Source: Iris pallida (Eukaryota > Streptophyta > Magnoliopsida > Asparagales > Iridaceae). From it: a DNA stretch of 64,000 nt. The stretch lies in assembly GCA_029216955.1 (NCBI GenBank), contig JANAVB010012151.1, positions 107,501 through 171,500 on the forward strand. Reading direction: 5' to 3'. A program made the position numbers and the translations under genes. The notes under the pieces are model-generated. The model did no database searches. It worked only from the letters and a program-made list of their open reading frames with translations, and was not told the DNA's origin. Positions 21,207 to 34,357 of the stretch are shown piece after piece; within the stretch, counting starts at the first letter, position 1, and the number at the start of each line of letters is the position of its first letter.

Positions 21207-23584
21207 TGTCACCCCCATTTCCTGTATTTCGTATTTATACTCGTAATTTGATTTTTGGCACGTATTTTTTTTCTCGACTTGCGGATTTTGGTTTCTCGTA
21301 AATAGGTTTGGACCATGGCTTGGTTTTATTTTGTGGAATTGGTTTGGTTTGATTAGGTTTGGTTTAATATGAGTGGAACACTTTAACCTACACTCTACCC
21401 TCAACACAACACAACCACCCTCATTATATCTCTACCAAACTTTCTCTCTCCTCTTTACTCTCCATTAATTTTCTTCTTCTCCTTCCTCCACACACAACTC
21501 CCCAACCCATAGGCAAGTGCACCTTGCCAACAAATAAGCACCCAATTTTATTTGTCCATTTGATAGATTAGGACATGTAGATCAACATTAGAACTTAAAA
21601 TTTTGTGATTTGGAGTCTCCATTGTTCTAGATCTAAGTTTTGATTATTTTCGGAATTTCTTGGTTTTGATCTATTAAACTTTAATTTTTTGCATATTTTG
21701 ATGCTTCCATGTGGAAGAGAATTCGATTTTACTCAAGTTAGAACTTTGAAAATCTAGATTTGGTTTTGATTTGATCAAGTTATGAAGAATTAAAGTTTTG
21801 AAGTTCTTGGAGTTCTTCTCGGGTTGGAGAAGCAGCCCTCTCGGCCTGCGTTCTTTAGCGCAAGGCCGATTGCGCAGCTCACCCTTTGGTGAACTGAGCA
21901 CCTTCCTTCTCGGCCAGCGCCTTCATTGCGCATAGCCGATTGCGCCCGGCCTCTTGGGCTGGACCGCGCATCTCCCTTGGCGCACCAACCCCTGCGCAAC
22001 CTGACTCATGCGCAATCCACCCTGCGCAAGCCAGCCAAGCGCAATCCACCTATGTGCAATCCATCTCTGCGCAACCAACTCCTGCGCAGTTCACTCCTGT
22101 GCAGTCTACCTTCTGCGCAATCCATCCATGCGCCATCTCCCCCTGCGCACTTGGCACCCTGCACAACTGACACCTGCGCAATCCAACTCCCTGACCCCTT
22201 ACGCAAACCATTGGCTCTTGGAGTTTTGGTTTTATTTCTTTAAGCTTGGCTCTTCTATAGTCCTATATGTATATTGGTATTTTATTAGGTATTTTACGTC
22301 CATTTTATATCCTTACGCCTTTTGTCATGAACTTGATTTTACTTAATATACTTGGAATGACCATTGTACATGGCCTGGTATGACAAGGAACTAGCATAGC
22401 ACGACAGTGACCCGTAGTGGTGCACTTCTGACATGACCAATCTGACATGATAGTGGCCCGTCGTGGCGCACTCCTAACAAGCACCCTGACATGATTTATC
22501 TTGATAACTTGATAGTGGCCCGTGGCGGCGCACTCCTGACTTGACTTGACTTGTAACTTGTAATTAACTCGTATAATCAACTTGACACCGTGGGTGTTCC
22601 TGCTTGCTTGTTTGTATAATCCACTTGTCTTGTCTTGCATCATGTCTAGGACGCGACTTCCTGGGTACCACGGCCAGGGACTCGCGCTAAATTGGATTAG
22701 GCTAATTATTAGATCAAACTAGAACATGGAGAATTTCCAGTCACAGGCAATCTCGTTATCTGGGCGCTTTAATGGACTTGTAGCTTGCCGACGAGTAGAG
22801 CACATTTCCAGCACACTGTCATGTGTTGCACCCTCTAAGTCACCTAAGGGTACATTTGTCTCCCGGGCAATATACCCACCTATAACTCTCAACCGCGGAA
22901 GGATAACTAGATAGTCTGCAGGGCTTGGGACTGGAATTCCCACTTGCATCTTGTTAGTAATTAGGCTTGTGATAACCCTAGTTAGTTAAAGTAGTAAGCC
23001 GTAGTACTTGCTTGGCCGATTGTGAATGAATGGTGTCCAGCTCTGTCTAAGTCTTGTCTAGCCCCTGTACCTGGAACTCTTGATCATGATTGTTTTACTT
23101 ATCTCTAACGATAAATGGGTAGCGACAGTGAGCTATTCAGGCGAAGGGGTACAATCCCGGTCCTTGTTTGGTTTAAGGATTGTAACCTGGCTCCCGGAAT
23201 GGTTCCACGTCCCTAGTCGTTTATCGCCCTGTGTACTTTACTACTTGTACTTTCCTTTTATTCTTTATGTTCTGATATACTGGCTTTTGTTCTTATTTGT
23301 GGCCTCCTTTGTGGCACTTGCTCTTTCTGGGGTTTGACCCAGCTGGTTTTGTGTGGCCAGATTTCGGAGCAGCTCCCGAGGATCTACCAAGCTTCCAGCC
23401 CAATGGTGAATACTAGACGGAACCCGGGCTACGAGTGGGTTTTCCCTTTTTGTTTCACCCACTTATATGTAAATTTATTCTTTTGAGGCGTTTAGCCGAC
23501 GAGCACCTGTTAGCTCGATGCACATTTACTTACTGTCTGCCTACGGGCTGTAAACATGATTAACAAATCCTAGGGTTGATCATG
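21207..23584 (+). repeat. B 5' LTR, first part
   Basis: Matches 39265-41640 of the 3' LTR. Contains a GCGCA-rich array (about 21855-22206) and about three 62-bp GATAGTGGCCCG units (about 22395-22560). Interrupted at 23584 by B'. Confidence 0.93.
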
Positions 23585-26257
23585 TGTCACGCCCCAGAAC
23601 CAGAATACTGGAGAGCGGGGGCAGACATAGCCAGCTACGTATATTGAAATAGAATACATCTCAACTATACGGTCACGGCTGTCTAGATATGAGGGTTTAC
23701 TACAAGCCAGCAGTCTCTTAAGGTCAAGCCTATTGTCTCAATCTTAAGCAATTAACAGAGTTACAAGATATTAGAGCATCAAATATATATATAAGGCGTC
23801 CCAAATATTACATATTGGATGATCATGAAGCTAGTCGTGCAAAATGATGGGACTAGTAAGAGTTCAGTCATACATGATCAACCCTAGGATTTGTTAATCA
23901 TGTTTACAGCCCGTAGGCAGACAGTAAGTAAATGTGCATCGAGCTAACAGGTGCTCGTCGGTTAAACGCCTCAAAAGAATAAATTTACATATAAGTGGGT
24001 GAAACAAAAAGGAAAACCCACTCTTGGCCCGGATTCCGTCTAGTTGTCACCATTGGGCTGGAAGCTCGGTAGATCCTCGGGAGCTGCTCCGAAATCTGGC
24101 CACACAAAACCAGCTGGGTCAAACCCCAGAAAGAGCAAGTGCCACAAGGGAGGCCACAAATAAGAACAAAGCCAGCATATCAGAACATAAGAATAAAAGA
24201 AAGTACAAACAGTAAGGTACACAGGGCGATAAACGACAAGGGACGTGGAACCATTCCGGGAGCCAGGTTACAATCCTTAAACCAAACAAGGACCGGGATT
24301 GTACCCCTTCGCCTGAATAGCTCACTGTCTCTACCCATTTATCGTTAAGATAAGTAAAACAAACATGCTCAGGAGATAGCAGGTACTGGAGCTAGACAAG
24401 ACTTAGACAAGGCTGGACACCATCCATTCACAATCGGCCAAGCAAATACTACGGCTTACTACTTTAACTAACTAGGGTTATCACAAGCCTAATTACTAAC
24501 AAGATGCAAGTGAGAAACTCCCAGTCCCAAGCCCTGCAGACCATCCAATTATCCTTCCGCGGGTTGAGAGTTATAGTTGGGTACATCGCCCGGGAGACAA
24601 ATGTACCCTTAGGTGACTTAGAAGGTGCAACACATGACAGTGTGCTGGAAATGTGCTCTACTCGTCGGCAAGATACAAGTCCATTAAAGCGCCCAGATAA
24701 CGAGATTGCCTGTGACTGGGAATTCTCCATGTTCTAGTTTGATCTAATCATTAGCCTAATCCAATTTAGCGCGAGTCCCTGGCCGTGGTACCCAGGAAGT
24801 CACGTCCTAGACATGATGCAAGACAAGACAAGTGGATTGTGCAAACAAGCAAGCAGGAACACCCACGGTGTCAAGGCAAGTCAAGTCAAGTTATCAAGTC
24901 AAGTCAAGTCAAGAGTGCGCCGCCACGGGCCACTATCAAGTTATCAAGGTAAATCATGTCAGGGTACTTGTCAGGGGTACGCCACGACGGGCCACTATCA
25001 AGTTATCAAGGTAAATCATGTCAGGGTACTTGTCAGGGGTGCGCCACGACGGGCCACTATCAAGTCAGGTTGGTCATGTCAGGAGTGCACCACTACGGGT
25101 CACTGTCATGTTATACTAGTTCCTTGTCATACCATGCTGTGTACAATAGTTATTCCAAACATATTAAACAAAATCAAGTTTATGCCAAAAGGCGTAAGGA
25201 TATAAAATGGGCATAAAATATCTAATAAAATACTAATATAAAATAGGACTATAGAAGAGCCAAGATCAAGAAATAACAAATTCATCATAGACAAGTAGGT
25301 TGTGCAGGGTATGCACTGCGCAGGGTGCCAAGTGCGCAGGATGAGCTGCGCAGGGTACCAACTGCGCAGGGTGCCAAGTGCGCAGGGTAAGTTGTGCGAC
25401 AGATGGATTGCGCAGGAAATAGGTTGCGCAGGAAATGGGTTGCGCAGACATGAACTGCGCGAGGGATGGCTTGCGCAAGGCTGGCTTGCGCATGGCTGGC
25501 TTGCGCCAGCGCAGTCCAGCACAGCGCAAAGCACTGGCCAAGTGATTGTGCAATCGGCCATGCGCTAAAGAGCACAGGCCGGGGGTGCGCAATCGGCCAT
25601 GCGCTAAAAAGCGCAAGGCAGGGGGCTGTTCTTCCTGGCCGAGAGCAAGTCCAAGAACACCAAGAACTTCAATTATCCATAACTTTGTCAAATCAAAACC
25701 AAATCTAGATTTTCAAAGTTCTAACTTGAGTAAAATTGAATTCTCTTCCACATGGAAGCATCAAAACAAGCAAAATTTAAAATTTAATAGATCAAAACCA
25801 AGGATTTTCGAAAATGGTTAGAACCTAGATCTAGAAGAATGAAAGCTCCAAATCACAAAATTCCAAGTTCTAATGTTGATCTACATGTCCTAATCTATCA
25901 AATGGACAAATAAAATTGGGTGCTTATTTGTTGGCAAGGTGCACTTGCCTATTGGTTGGGGAGTTGTGTGGAAGAAGGAAGAAGAAGAAGTTTGTAAAAA
26001 ATAAATAAGAGAATAAAGAGGAGAGAGAAAAGTAGGTGGTGTTATAAAGTGGGGGAGTTGTGGTGTGTTGAGGGAGGAGTGTAGGTTAAGGTGTTCCATT
26101 CATGATGAACCAAACTAAACCAACTTTCACAAAATAAAACCAAGCCATGGTCCAAAATCCATTTACGAGAAACCAAAATCCGCAAGTCGAGAAAATAAAA
26201 TACGTGCCAAAAATCAAATACGAGCATAAATATGAAATACAGGAAATGGGGGTGACA
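23585..26257 (-). repeat. B' 3' LTR
   Basis: Complete LTR. Contains 62-bp repeat units (about 24905-25105), a GCGCA-rich array (about 25303-25610) and a 60-codon open frame (24040-24222) with a hydrophobic start and an acidic end. Confidence 0.95.
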
Positions 26258-26275
26258 ACTCTACCCACCTTCAAA

Positions 26276-26295
26276 GAATTCTGTCCTCGAAATTT
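26276..26295 (-). other. Conserved end-of-pol box of B'
   Basis: On the minus strand AAATTTCGAGGACAGAATTC lies just upstream of the polypurine region and LTR, the same box as in families A and B. Confidence 0.75.
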
Positions 26296-26426
26296 AATCA
26301 AGGAGCTAGAGATTGCCACGACAAGCTATACTAAGCACATACAAGCTACACTAAGCAGTTCAATCATACAATCATACAATACAAGCAAGGAAGGGAAAGC
26401 GTAAGGCACAAGGAAGACATTATACC

Positions 26427-27160
26427 TTACGAGTCAAACAGGTAGGGATATCGCGATCGGATGTCGTCCTCACGCTCCCACGTTGACTCACCTAGAGAGT
26501 GATGACCCCAAGCAACACGGACTAAGTTAATAGTCTTGTTCTTGAGCGTCTTTTCTCTCCGGTCCAATATAGACACGGGCCACTCCTCATACGAAAGGTT
26601 GGTACCAACAACCAATTCCGAATGATCTAGGATATGGCTCGGGTCCGGGATGTACCGTCTTAATTGGATACATGGAATACATCATGTACCTCACTTAGCG
26701 ACGGCGGAAGAGCGAGACGATAGGACACATCGCCTACTCGCTCCAGAATATCGAACGGCCCTATATACCTAGGACTAAGCTTTCCCCGTACGCCAAAACG
26801 AATGACGCCGCGGGTAGGCGAGATCCTAAGGAATACATGGTCGCCGACGGCAAATTCTAAGGGACGCCGATGAGCATCGGCCCAATGGCGTTGGCGATCC
26901 TGGGCAACTCGGAGGTGATCTCTGACTTTCCTGACCACTTCAACCGTCTGAGAAATCAGTTCTGGACCGAGCATCTGCCTCTCTCCGACATCGTCCCATG
27001 CTAACGGAGATCTGCACTTCCTACCATACAGAGCCTCGAAGGGTGCCATCTGGATACTGGCCTGGAAACTATTGTTGTACGAGAATTCCACCAGGTGCAG
27101 GTGATCCTCCCACGAACCACCGAAGTCAAGGGTACATGACCGCAACATATCTTCGAGAGT
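26427..27160 (-). pseudogene. B' integrase C-terminal half and chromodomain-like tail
   Basis: Reads from LEDMLRSCTLDFGGSWEDHLHL through RRPLEFAVGDHVFLRISPTRG (no intron, unlike family A) to FHVS. A single-base deletion (one C of TCCCAA) then shifts the frame near 26665. The tail continues in another frame to SILDRREKTLKNKTINLVRVAWGHHS...RYPYLF, ending at 26427. Confidence 0.9.
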
Positions 27161-30100
27161 TTATATAGTACGCTCTGACTGCCCATCTGTCTGCGGATGA
27201 TACGCTGAGCTGAACTTGAGACGAGTCCCCAAACCTTGATGAAGACTGCGCCAGAAGTGCGATGTGAATCTCGTATCCCTGTCCGATACTATGCTGACTG
27301 GCACTCCGTGAAGTCTGACAATCTGCCTGAGATACATCTCTGCTAGCTGTGCCGTCGACTGTCCAACTCTAAACGGAAGAAAGTGTGCCACCTTGGAAAG
27401 CCTGTCCACAATGACCCAAATAGCATCTCTGCCTGTCGGAGATCTGGGTAACCCAGTCACGAAATCCATGGTTATGTGCTCCCATTTCCATTCTGGGATC
27501 GGTAAAGGTTGAAGAAGTCCAGCTGGCCTCTGATGTTCAGTCTTGACCTGTTGGCAAACCAAACATCGAGAGACATACCGGGCTATCTCTCTCTTCATAC
27601 CATTCCACCAAAAGTGTTGACGAATATCTCTGTACATCTTCGTGCTGTCTGGGTGGATGGAATACTGCGAACTGTGAGCCTCTGCCATGACTTCCTGTCT
27701 GATATCTCCACTGGGTACACAAAGACGCGTGCCGTGTCGAAGTGTACCATCCTCATGAATACATAACTCTGGCCTTCTCCCTGCCTCGCATTCTGCTCTG
27801 AGATGCTGAATCTTGGAATCTGTTAACTGTGCTGTCCGGATCCTCTCAACTATGGTGGACTGAATCTGTAGGCTGGCCATCAAGGCCATATTGGAAGGAA
27901 GAATCACTTCAATTCCCATCTTCTGAAGATCTGCCAATAGCTCTAGTTGCGCCGTCAGGAAATAAACTCCGGCTCTCCGGCTCAACGCATCTGCTACGAC
28001 GTTGGCCTTCCCTGGATGATACTGCAAGTCCACATCGTAGTCCAGAAGTAGCTCGAGCCATCTTCTCTGCCGCATATTAAGATCCTTCTGGGTGAAAACA
28101 TACTTCAGGCTCTTATGATCAGTGAATATCTCCACTCTGTCTCCGTACAAGTAGTGCCTCCACAACTTAAGTGCAAATACTACTGCTGCTAGCTCCAAGT
28201 CGTGGGTCGGGTAATTCTTCTCATGATCACGGAGTTGACGTGACGCATAAGCAATTACCTTCCCATGCTGCTTCAAAACACATCCCAATCCTCTGCCTGA
28301 AGCATCGCAGTAAACTGTGAATCCTCCGGTCCCATCTGGAAGTGTAAGAATGGGAGCCGTTATCAAACCTCGCTTCAACTTCTCAAATGATTCCTGACAT
28401 TCTGCCGTCCAAACGAACGGCACATCCTTGCGGGTCAACTGGGTCATCGGTGCTGAAATCCTTGCAAAATCAGAGACGAACCGCCGGTAGTAGCCGGCCA
28501 ATCCAAGAAAGCTGTGAACTTCTGCTACTGAGCTGGGTACTGGCCATGCCTCGATAGCTACAATCTTCTGGGGATCCACTTCCACTCCTCTCCTGGTAAT
28601 GATATGACCTAAGTAAGAAATGCGATCGAGCCAGAACTCGTATTTACTGAACTTGGCGTACAACTGGTGCTCTTTGAGAATCTGGAGGACAACTCTGAGA
28701 TGCTGCTCGTGCTCTGCTTCACTCTTGCTATAGACCAGGATGTCATCAAGGAACACTATCACAAACTGATCCAAGTAAGGCATGAAAATACGGTTCATGA
28801 GGTCCATGAACACCGCCGGCGCATTGGTCGCTCCAAAGGGCATAACTAGAAACTCCCAATGCCCGTACCTAGATCTGAACGCCGTCTTCGGGATGTCCTG
28901 CTCTCTGACTCTGATCTGGTGGTATCCTGACCGCAAGTCTATCTTCGAGAAAACTGAAGCCCCTTTGAGTTGATCAAACAAGTCATCTATCCTCGGAAGA
29001 GGGTATCTGTTCTTGATTGTCACTGAGTTCAAGGCACGATAATCAACACATAGCCTGGACGTACCATCCTTCTTTTTCACAAGAAGCATCGGGGCTCCCC
29101 AAGGCGATCCACTTGCACGAATGAATCCCTTGGTCCTGAGTTCTTCAATCATCTTGTACAAAATCTCCAATTCTGAAGGCGCCATCCAGTAGACTCGCTC
29201 TGATACTGGTACTGTCTCGGGAATCAAGTCAATGGTGAACTCGATCTCTCGCTCTGGTGGCATCCCTGGAAGTTCCTCTGGGAAGACATCTGGAAACTCT
29301 TCAACTATCCGGGGCAACTGCACTGCTGCTACTGCCATCCGCAATACTGGAGGAGATGGCTCTACGGCACCTCTAGAAAATAAAAACTCTGGCTCTCCGG
29401 GAATACTAAAGACAACTCTGCCAGCATGGCAGTCTATCCTAGCATAATGGTTTCTCAACCAATCCATACCTAGGACTACATCATAGTCTGCCATAGGAAA
29501 CTCTATGAGCCTAGCGGGGAACTCTCTACCGCTAACTACGATCCGACACGAGGAAAACACTCGATCTACTCCCACAAGACCATTACCAGTAAGTATATTG
29601 AGCCTCACTGATAATGACTCGGGCTCCAATCCTATCCGTGTCGCGAATCGTGCAGACATGAATGAATGCGATGCACCAGAATCAAATAATACAGATGCTG
29701 GAAAGGTGTTGACGAGAATAGTACCTGCCACTACCTCACCTGGTGCAACTTCTTCTTCCATGGTCATCATCATAGCCTGACCTCTAGCTGCGGGTCCTCT
29801 CTGCTGGAAACCCCTCTGTCGGTTCTGTGCTGGAGCCTGGGTGAACTGGTGCTGGTTCTGCTGCTGAAAGGCCTGGACCTGAGGCAACAATGGCCTCGGG
29901 TACTGCTGCTGGACTGGAACTGGGGCTGGTCCTCTCACCGAAGAACTAGAAAGATTGGATAATGATGGACCTCCCCTATTCGGGCAGGTCCCTATCTGGT
30001 GGTCTGCTCCTCCACAAGCCAGGCACAATCCCTGTGCCCTACGACACTCTGCCACTACATGGCCCGGCTTCCCGTAATGAGAACATCCCACCGCGGAAGA

Positions 30101-30487
30101 CTGCTTCTGCTTCTGCTGCTGCGGATACGTCGGGGTCGAATGCTGAACCGACGTCACTGAGGCCGCCCGCCTCGGAGTCCCAATGGTTATACCCCTAGCT
30201 GCCGGGGCTGGAGCTGAAGATTGGTGCATCTGGTTGTGGGACCGCTTCCTGCCTCCGGTCCTGTCCACAATTCTCCGGGAGGTATACTCATGCCTCCTTG
30301 CTGCCTTCAACACTGCATCGAACGTCTGGTGCTCGAACTGCTCCACGGCCAATAATATCTCTAAATGCAGTCCCTGCTGGAACCGCTGAGCCCTATCAAA
30401 CTCGGTTGCCACCAAGGTGGGGGCGAACCTACTCAGCCTGGAAAACTCGGTCGCATAGCCATCGACCGTCCTGCCTCCTTGCTTCAA
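27161..30487 (-). pseudogene. B' gag C-terminal part, protease, RT, RNase H and integrase core
   Basis: A single open frame of 1108 codons. In order: retrotransposon gag ([15 protein letters not shown]), zinc knuckles [14 protein letters not shown] (second Cys changed to Tyr) and [14 protein letters not shown], protease active site [14 protein letters not shown] with [12 protein letters not shown], RNase H with [16 protein letters not shown] and DHKSLKYVF, integrase HHCC ([16 protein letters not shown]) and the catalytic core up to [10 protein letters not shown]. The frame stops at TAA 27161-27163 where B reads CAA. It is the best preserved pol here. Its first 5 codons follow an in-frame TAA at 30503. 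Confidence 0.93.
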
Positions 30488-30502
30488 GTTGGTGAACCGG
30501 GT

Positions 30503-31198
30503 TTACAGGTCATACCGTGCCACGGCATCAAAGTACTTTGTCTGGAACCTCTTTCTGAACGTCACCCAAGTGACTGGTGCCGCTAACCCCATGGCCTGAG
30601 CCGCCCACCAATCGCGAGCCAAGTCTAACAAGTGTAGGCGTACCACCGCCACATTCTCATTCTCAGGTGTCCTAGCTGCTTCCAGGACCACCTCGGTATC
30701 CTGAAGCCAAGCGTCTGCGGCAATCGCATCTTCACTGCCGTCAAAGAAGGGAGGGTTCAAGCGCTTGAAACTGTTGGCCGCCTGATTCCCTTGGGGACCT
30801 CCTCGGTTTAGTGCATCATGAACTTCCTGGTGCAAGGCGTCGCCTCGACGATCTTGGGATGCAAGCAGTTCTCTGATAAGCCCTACCAAAGGTCCCTCAT
30901 CCTGTCTAGCTGGTTGAGCGGGCGGAGCTGCCTGAACTGGAGGTTCTGAGCCTCCGGAAAGCATAACTCGGGAGGCTACTCCAGAGTGCTGAGCTTGATC
31001 TTCCTGGCGCTGGGGTGCTTGTCGAGCTTCCTCTGGCTGGTTGGCAGGTCCGGGAGTAATGCCGCTGAAGAAGACGACATAGGGAACAATAAGGAAAGGA
31101 CCAGGACAGATCAATGATACAAGCAATGTGATCAGGTCGAGATTCTCAGGGATTTGAAGATACGAGCAGAGATCAAGGACGAATATTGATTGAGACAT
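30503..31198 (-). pseudogene. B' gag N-terminal part
   Basis: 231 codons ending at TAA 30503-30505, where B has CAG (DLQTRFSNLKQ). Contains LVGLIRELLASQDRRGDAL and FDGSEDAIAADAWLQDTE...WWAAQAMG, the conserved capsid part of gypsy gag. In frame with the downstream pol, so a single codon breaks gag-pol. The start at 31196-31198 is 63 bases after the LTR; the natural start may lie further in, near the Gln/Pro-rich stretch. Confidence 0.85.
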
Positions 31199-31224
31199 CT
31201 ATTCGGTAAACCCTCACATTTCTT

Positions 31225-31260
31225 GAATGCCAAGACCTGCATGGGCCACCACTTAAACCG
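31225..31260 (-). other. Candidate primer-binding region of B'
   Basis: On the minus strand the LTR end is followed after about ten bases by TGGTGGCCCATGCAGGTC. The same sequence lies at the same distance from the LTR in B, and with one change in family A. It starts with TGG as primer-binding sites do, but the primer tRNA was not identified. Confidence 0.45.
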
Positions 31261-33931
31261 TGTCACGCCCCAGAACCAGAATACTAGAGAGCGGGGGCAG
31301 ACATAGCCAGCTACGTATATTGAAATAGAATACATCTCAACTATACGGTCACGGCTGTCTAGATATGAGGGTTTACTACAAGCCAGCAGTCTCTTAAGGT
31401 CAAGCCTATTGTCTCAATCTTAAGCAATTAACAGAGTTACAAGATATTAGAGCATCAAATATATATATAAGGTGTCCTAAATATTACATATTGGATGATC
31501 ATGAAGCTAGTCGTGCAAAATGATGGGACTAGCAAGAGTTCAGTCATACATGATCAACCCTAGGATTTGTTAATCATGTTTACAGCCCGTAGGCAGACAG
31601 TAAGTAAATGTGCATCGAGCTAACAGGTGCTCGTCGGCTAAACGCCTCAAAAGAATAAATTTACATATAAGTGGGTGAAACAAAAAGGAAAACCCACTCT
31701 TGGCCCGGGTTCCGTCTAGTTGTCACCATTGGGCTGGAAGCTCGGTAGATCCTCGGGAGCTGCTCTGAAATCTGGCCACACAAAACCAGCTGGGTCAAAC
31801 CCCAGAAAGAGCAAGTGCCACAAGGGAGGCCACAAATAAGAACAAAGCCAGCATATCAGAACATAAGAATAAAAGAAAGTACAAACAGTAAGGTACACAG
31901 GGGGATAAACGACAAGGGATGTGGAACCATTCCGGGAGCCAGGTTACAATCCTTAAACCAAATAAGGACCGGGATTGTACCCCTTCGCCTGAATAGCTCA
32001 CTGTCTCTACCCATTTATCGTTAAGATAAGTAAAACAAACATACTCAGGAGATAGCAGGTACTGGAGCTAGACAAGACTTAGACAAGGCTGGACACCATC
32101 CATTCACAATCGGCCAAGCAAATACTATGGCTTACTACTTTAACTAACTAGGGTTATCACAAGCCTAATTACTAACAAGATGCAAGTGAGAAACTCCCAG
32201 TCCCAAGCCCTGCAGACCATCCAATTATCCTTCTGCGGGTTGAGAGTTATAGTTGGGTACATCGCCCGGGAGACAAATGTACCCTTAGGTGACTTAGAAG
32301 GTGCAACACATGACAGTGTGCTGGAAATGTGCTCTACTCATCGGCAAGCTACAAGTCCATTAAAGCGCCCAGATAACGAGATTGCCTGTGACTGGGAATT
32401 CTCCATGTTCTAGTTTGATCTAATCATTAGCCTAATCCAATTTAGCGCGAGTCCCTGGCCGTGGTACCCAGGAAGTCACGTCCTAGACATGATGCAAGAC
32501 AAGACAAGTGGATTGTGCAAACAAGCAAGCAGGAACACCCACGGTGTCAAGGCAAGTCAAGTCAAGTTATCAAGTCAAGTCAAGTCAAGAGTGCGCCGCC
32601 ACGGGCCACTATCAAGTTATCAAGGTAAATCATGTCAGGGTACTTGTCAGGGGTGCGCCACGACGGCCACTATCAAGTTATCAAGGTAAATCATGTCAGG
32701 GTACTTGTCAGGGGTGCGCCACGACGGGCCACTATCAAGTCAGGTTGGTCATGTCAGGAGTGCACCACTACGGGTCACTGTCATGTTATACTAGTTCCTT
32801 GTCATACCATGCTGTGTACAATAGTTATTCCAAACATATTAAACAAAATCAAGTTTATGCCAAAAGGCGTAAGGATATAAAATGGGCATAAAATACCTAA
32901 TAAAATACTAATATAAAATAGGACTATAGAAGAGCCAAGATCAAGAAATAACAAATTCATCATAGACAAGTAGGTTGTGCAGGGTATGCACTGCGCAGGG
33001 TGCCAAGTGCGCAGGATGAGCTGCGCAGGGTACCAACTGCGCAGGGTGCCAAGTGCGCAGGGTAAGTTGCGCGACAGATGGATTGCGCAGGAAATAGGTT
33101 AGCAGGAAATGGGTTGCGCAGACATGAACTGCGCGAGGGATGGCTTGCGCAAGGCTGGCTTGCGCATGGCTGGCTTGCGCCAGCGCAGTCCAGCGCAGCG
33201 CAAAGCACTGGCCAAATGATTGCGCAATCGGCCATGCGCTAAAGAGCACAGGCCGGGGGTGCGCAATCGGCTATGCGCTAAAAAGCGCAAGGCAGGGGGC
33301 TGTTCTTCCTGGCCGAGAGCAAGTCCAAGAACACCAAGAACTTCAATTATCCATAACTTTGTCAAATCAAAACCAAATCTAGATTTTCAAAGTTCTAACT
33401 TGAGTAAAATTGAATTCTCTTCCACATGGAAGCATCAAAACAAGCAAAATTCAAAATTTAATAGATCAAAACCAAGGATTTTCGAAAATGGTTAGAACCT
33501 AGATCTAGAAGAATGAAAGCTCTAAATCACAAAATTCCAAGTTCTAATGTTGATCTACATGTCCTAATCTATCAAATGGACAAATAAAATTGGGTGCTTA
33601 TTTGTTGGCAAGGTGCACTTGCCTATTGGTTGGGGAGTTGTGTGGAAGAAGGAAGAAGAAGAAGTTTGCAAGAAATAAATGAGAGAATAAAGAGGAGAGA
33701 GAAAAGTAGGTGGTGTTATAAAGTGGGGGAGTTGTGGTGTATTGAGGGAGGAGTGTAGGTTAAGGTGTTCCATTCATGATGAACCAAACTAAACCAACTT
33801 TCACAAAATAAAACCAAGCCATGGTCCAAAATCCATTTACGAGAAACCAAAATCCGTAAGTCGAGAAAATAAAATACGTGCCAAAAATCAAATACGAGCA
33901 TAAATACGAAATACAGAAAATGGGGGTGACA
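31261..33931 (-). repeat. B' 5' LTR
   Basis: Complete LTR, 2671 bp, matching 23585-26257 with few changes (for example a lost C/G pair in the GCGCA array near 33098). Confidence 0.95.
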
Positions 33932-34224
33932 TCATGTATGACTGAACTCTTGCTAGTCCCATCATTTTGTACGACTAGCTTCATGATCATCCAATATGTA
34001 ATATTTGGGACGCCTTATATATATATTTGATGTTCTAATATCTTGTAACTCTGTTAACTGCTTGAGATTGAGACAATAGGCTTGACCTTAAAAGACTACT
34101 GGCTTGTAGTAAACCCTCATATCTAGACAGCCGTGACCGTATAGTTGAGATGTATTCTATTTCAATATACGTAGCTGGCTATGTCTGCCCCCGCTCTCCA
34201 GTATTCTGGTTCTGGGGCGTGACA
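33932..34224 (+). repeat. B 5' LTR, second part
   Basis: Continues the interrupted LTR from the TCATG duplication (33932-33936) to GGGGCGTGACA at 34224. It matches 41639-41935. Confidence 0.95.
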
Positions 34225-34252
34225 TTGTTTAAGTGGTGGCCCATGCAGGTCT
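34225..34252 (+). other. Candidate primer-binding region of B
   Basis: TGGTGGCCCATGCAGGTC starts about nine bases after the LTR end, as in B'. Confidence 0.45.
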
Positions 34253-34357
34253 TGTCAATCAAGAAATATGAGGGTTTACCGAATAGATGTCTCAATCAAT
34301 ATTTGCCCTTGATCCCTGCTCGTATCTTCAAATCCCTGAGATTCTTGACCTGATCAC

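Larger units (their letters stand above)
23585..33931 (-). mobile_element. Ty3/gypsy chromovirus B' nested in the B 5' LTR
   Basis: 10,347 bp, minus strand, flanked by TCATG (23580-23584 and 33932-33936). LTRs 23585-26257 (2673 bp) and 31261-33931 (2671 bp) are nearly identical by eye, so it is the youngest gypsy insertion in the window. It belongs to the same family as B but its LTRs carry one more 62-bp repeat unit. The coding region has only three disabling changes: stops at 30503 and 27161 and a 1-base deletion near 26665. Confidence 0.95.

Noticed and set aside
24905..25105. Regularly spaced 62-bp repeats considered as a CRISPR-like array
   Set aside because: Plant nuclear LTR minisatellite: units are contiguous with no distinct spacers.
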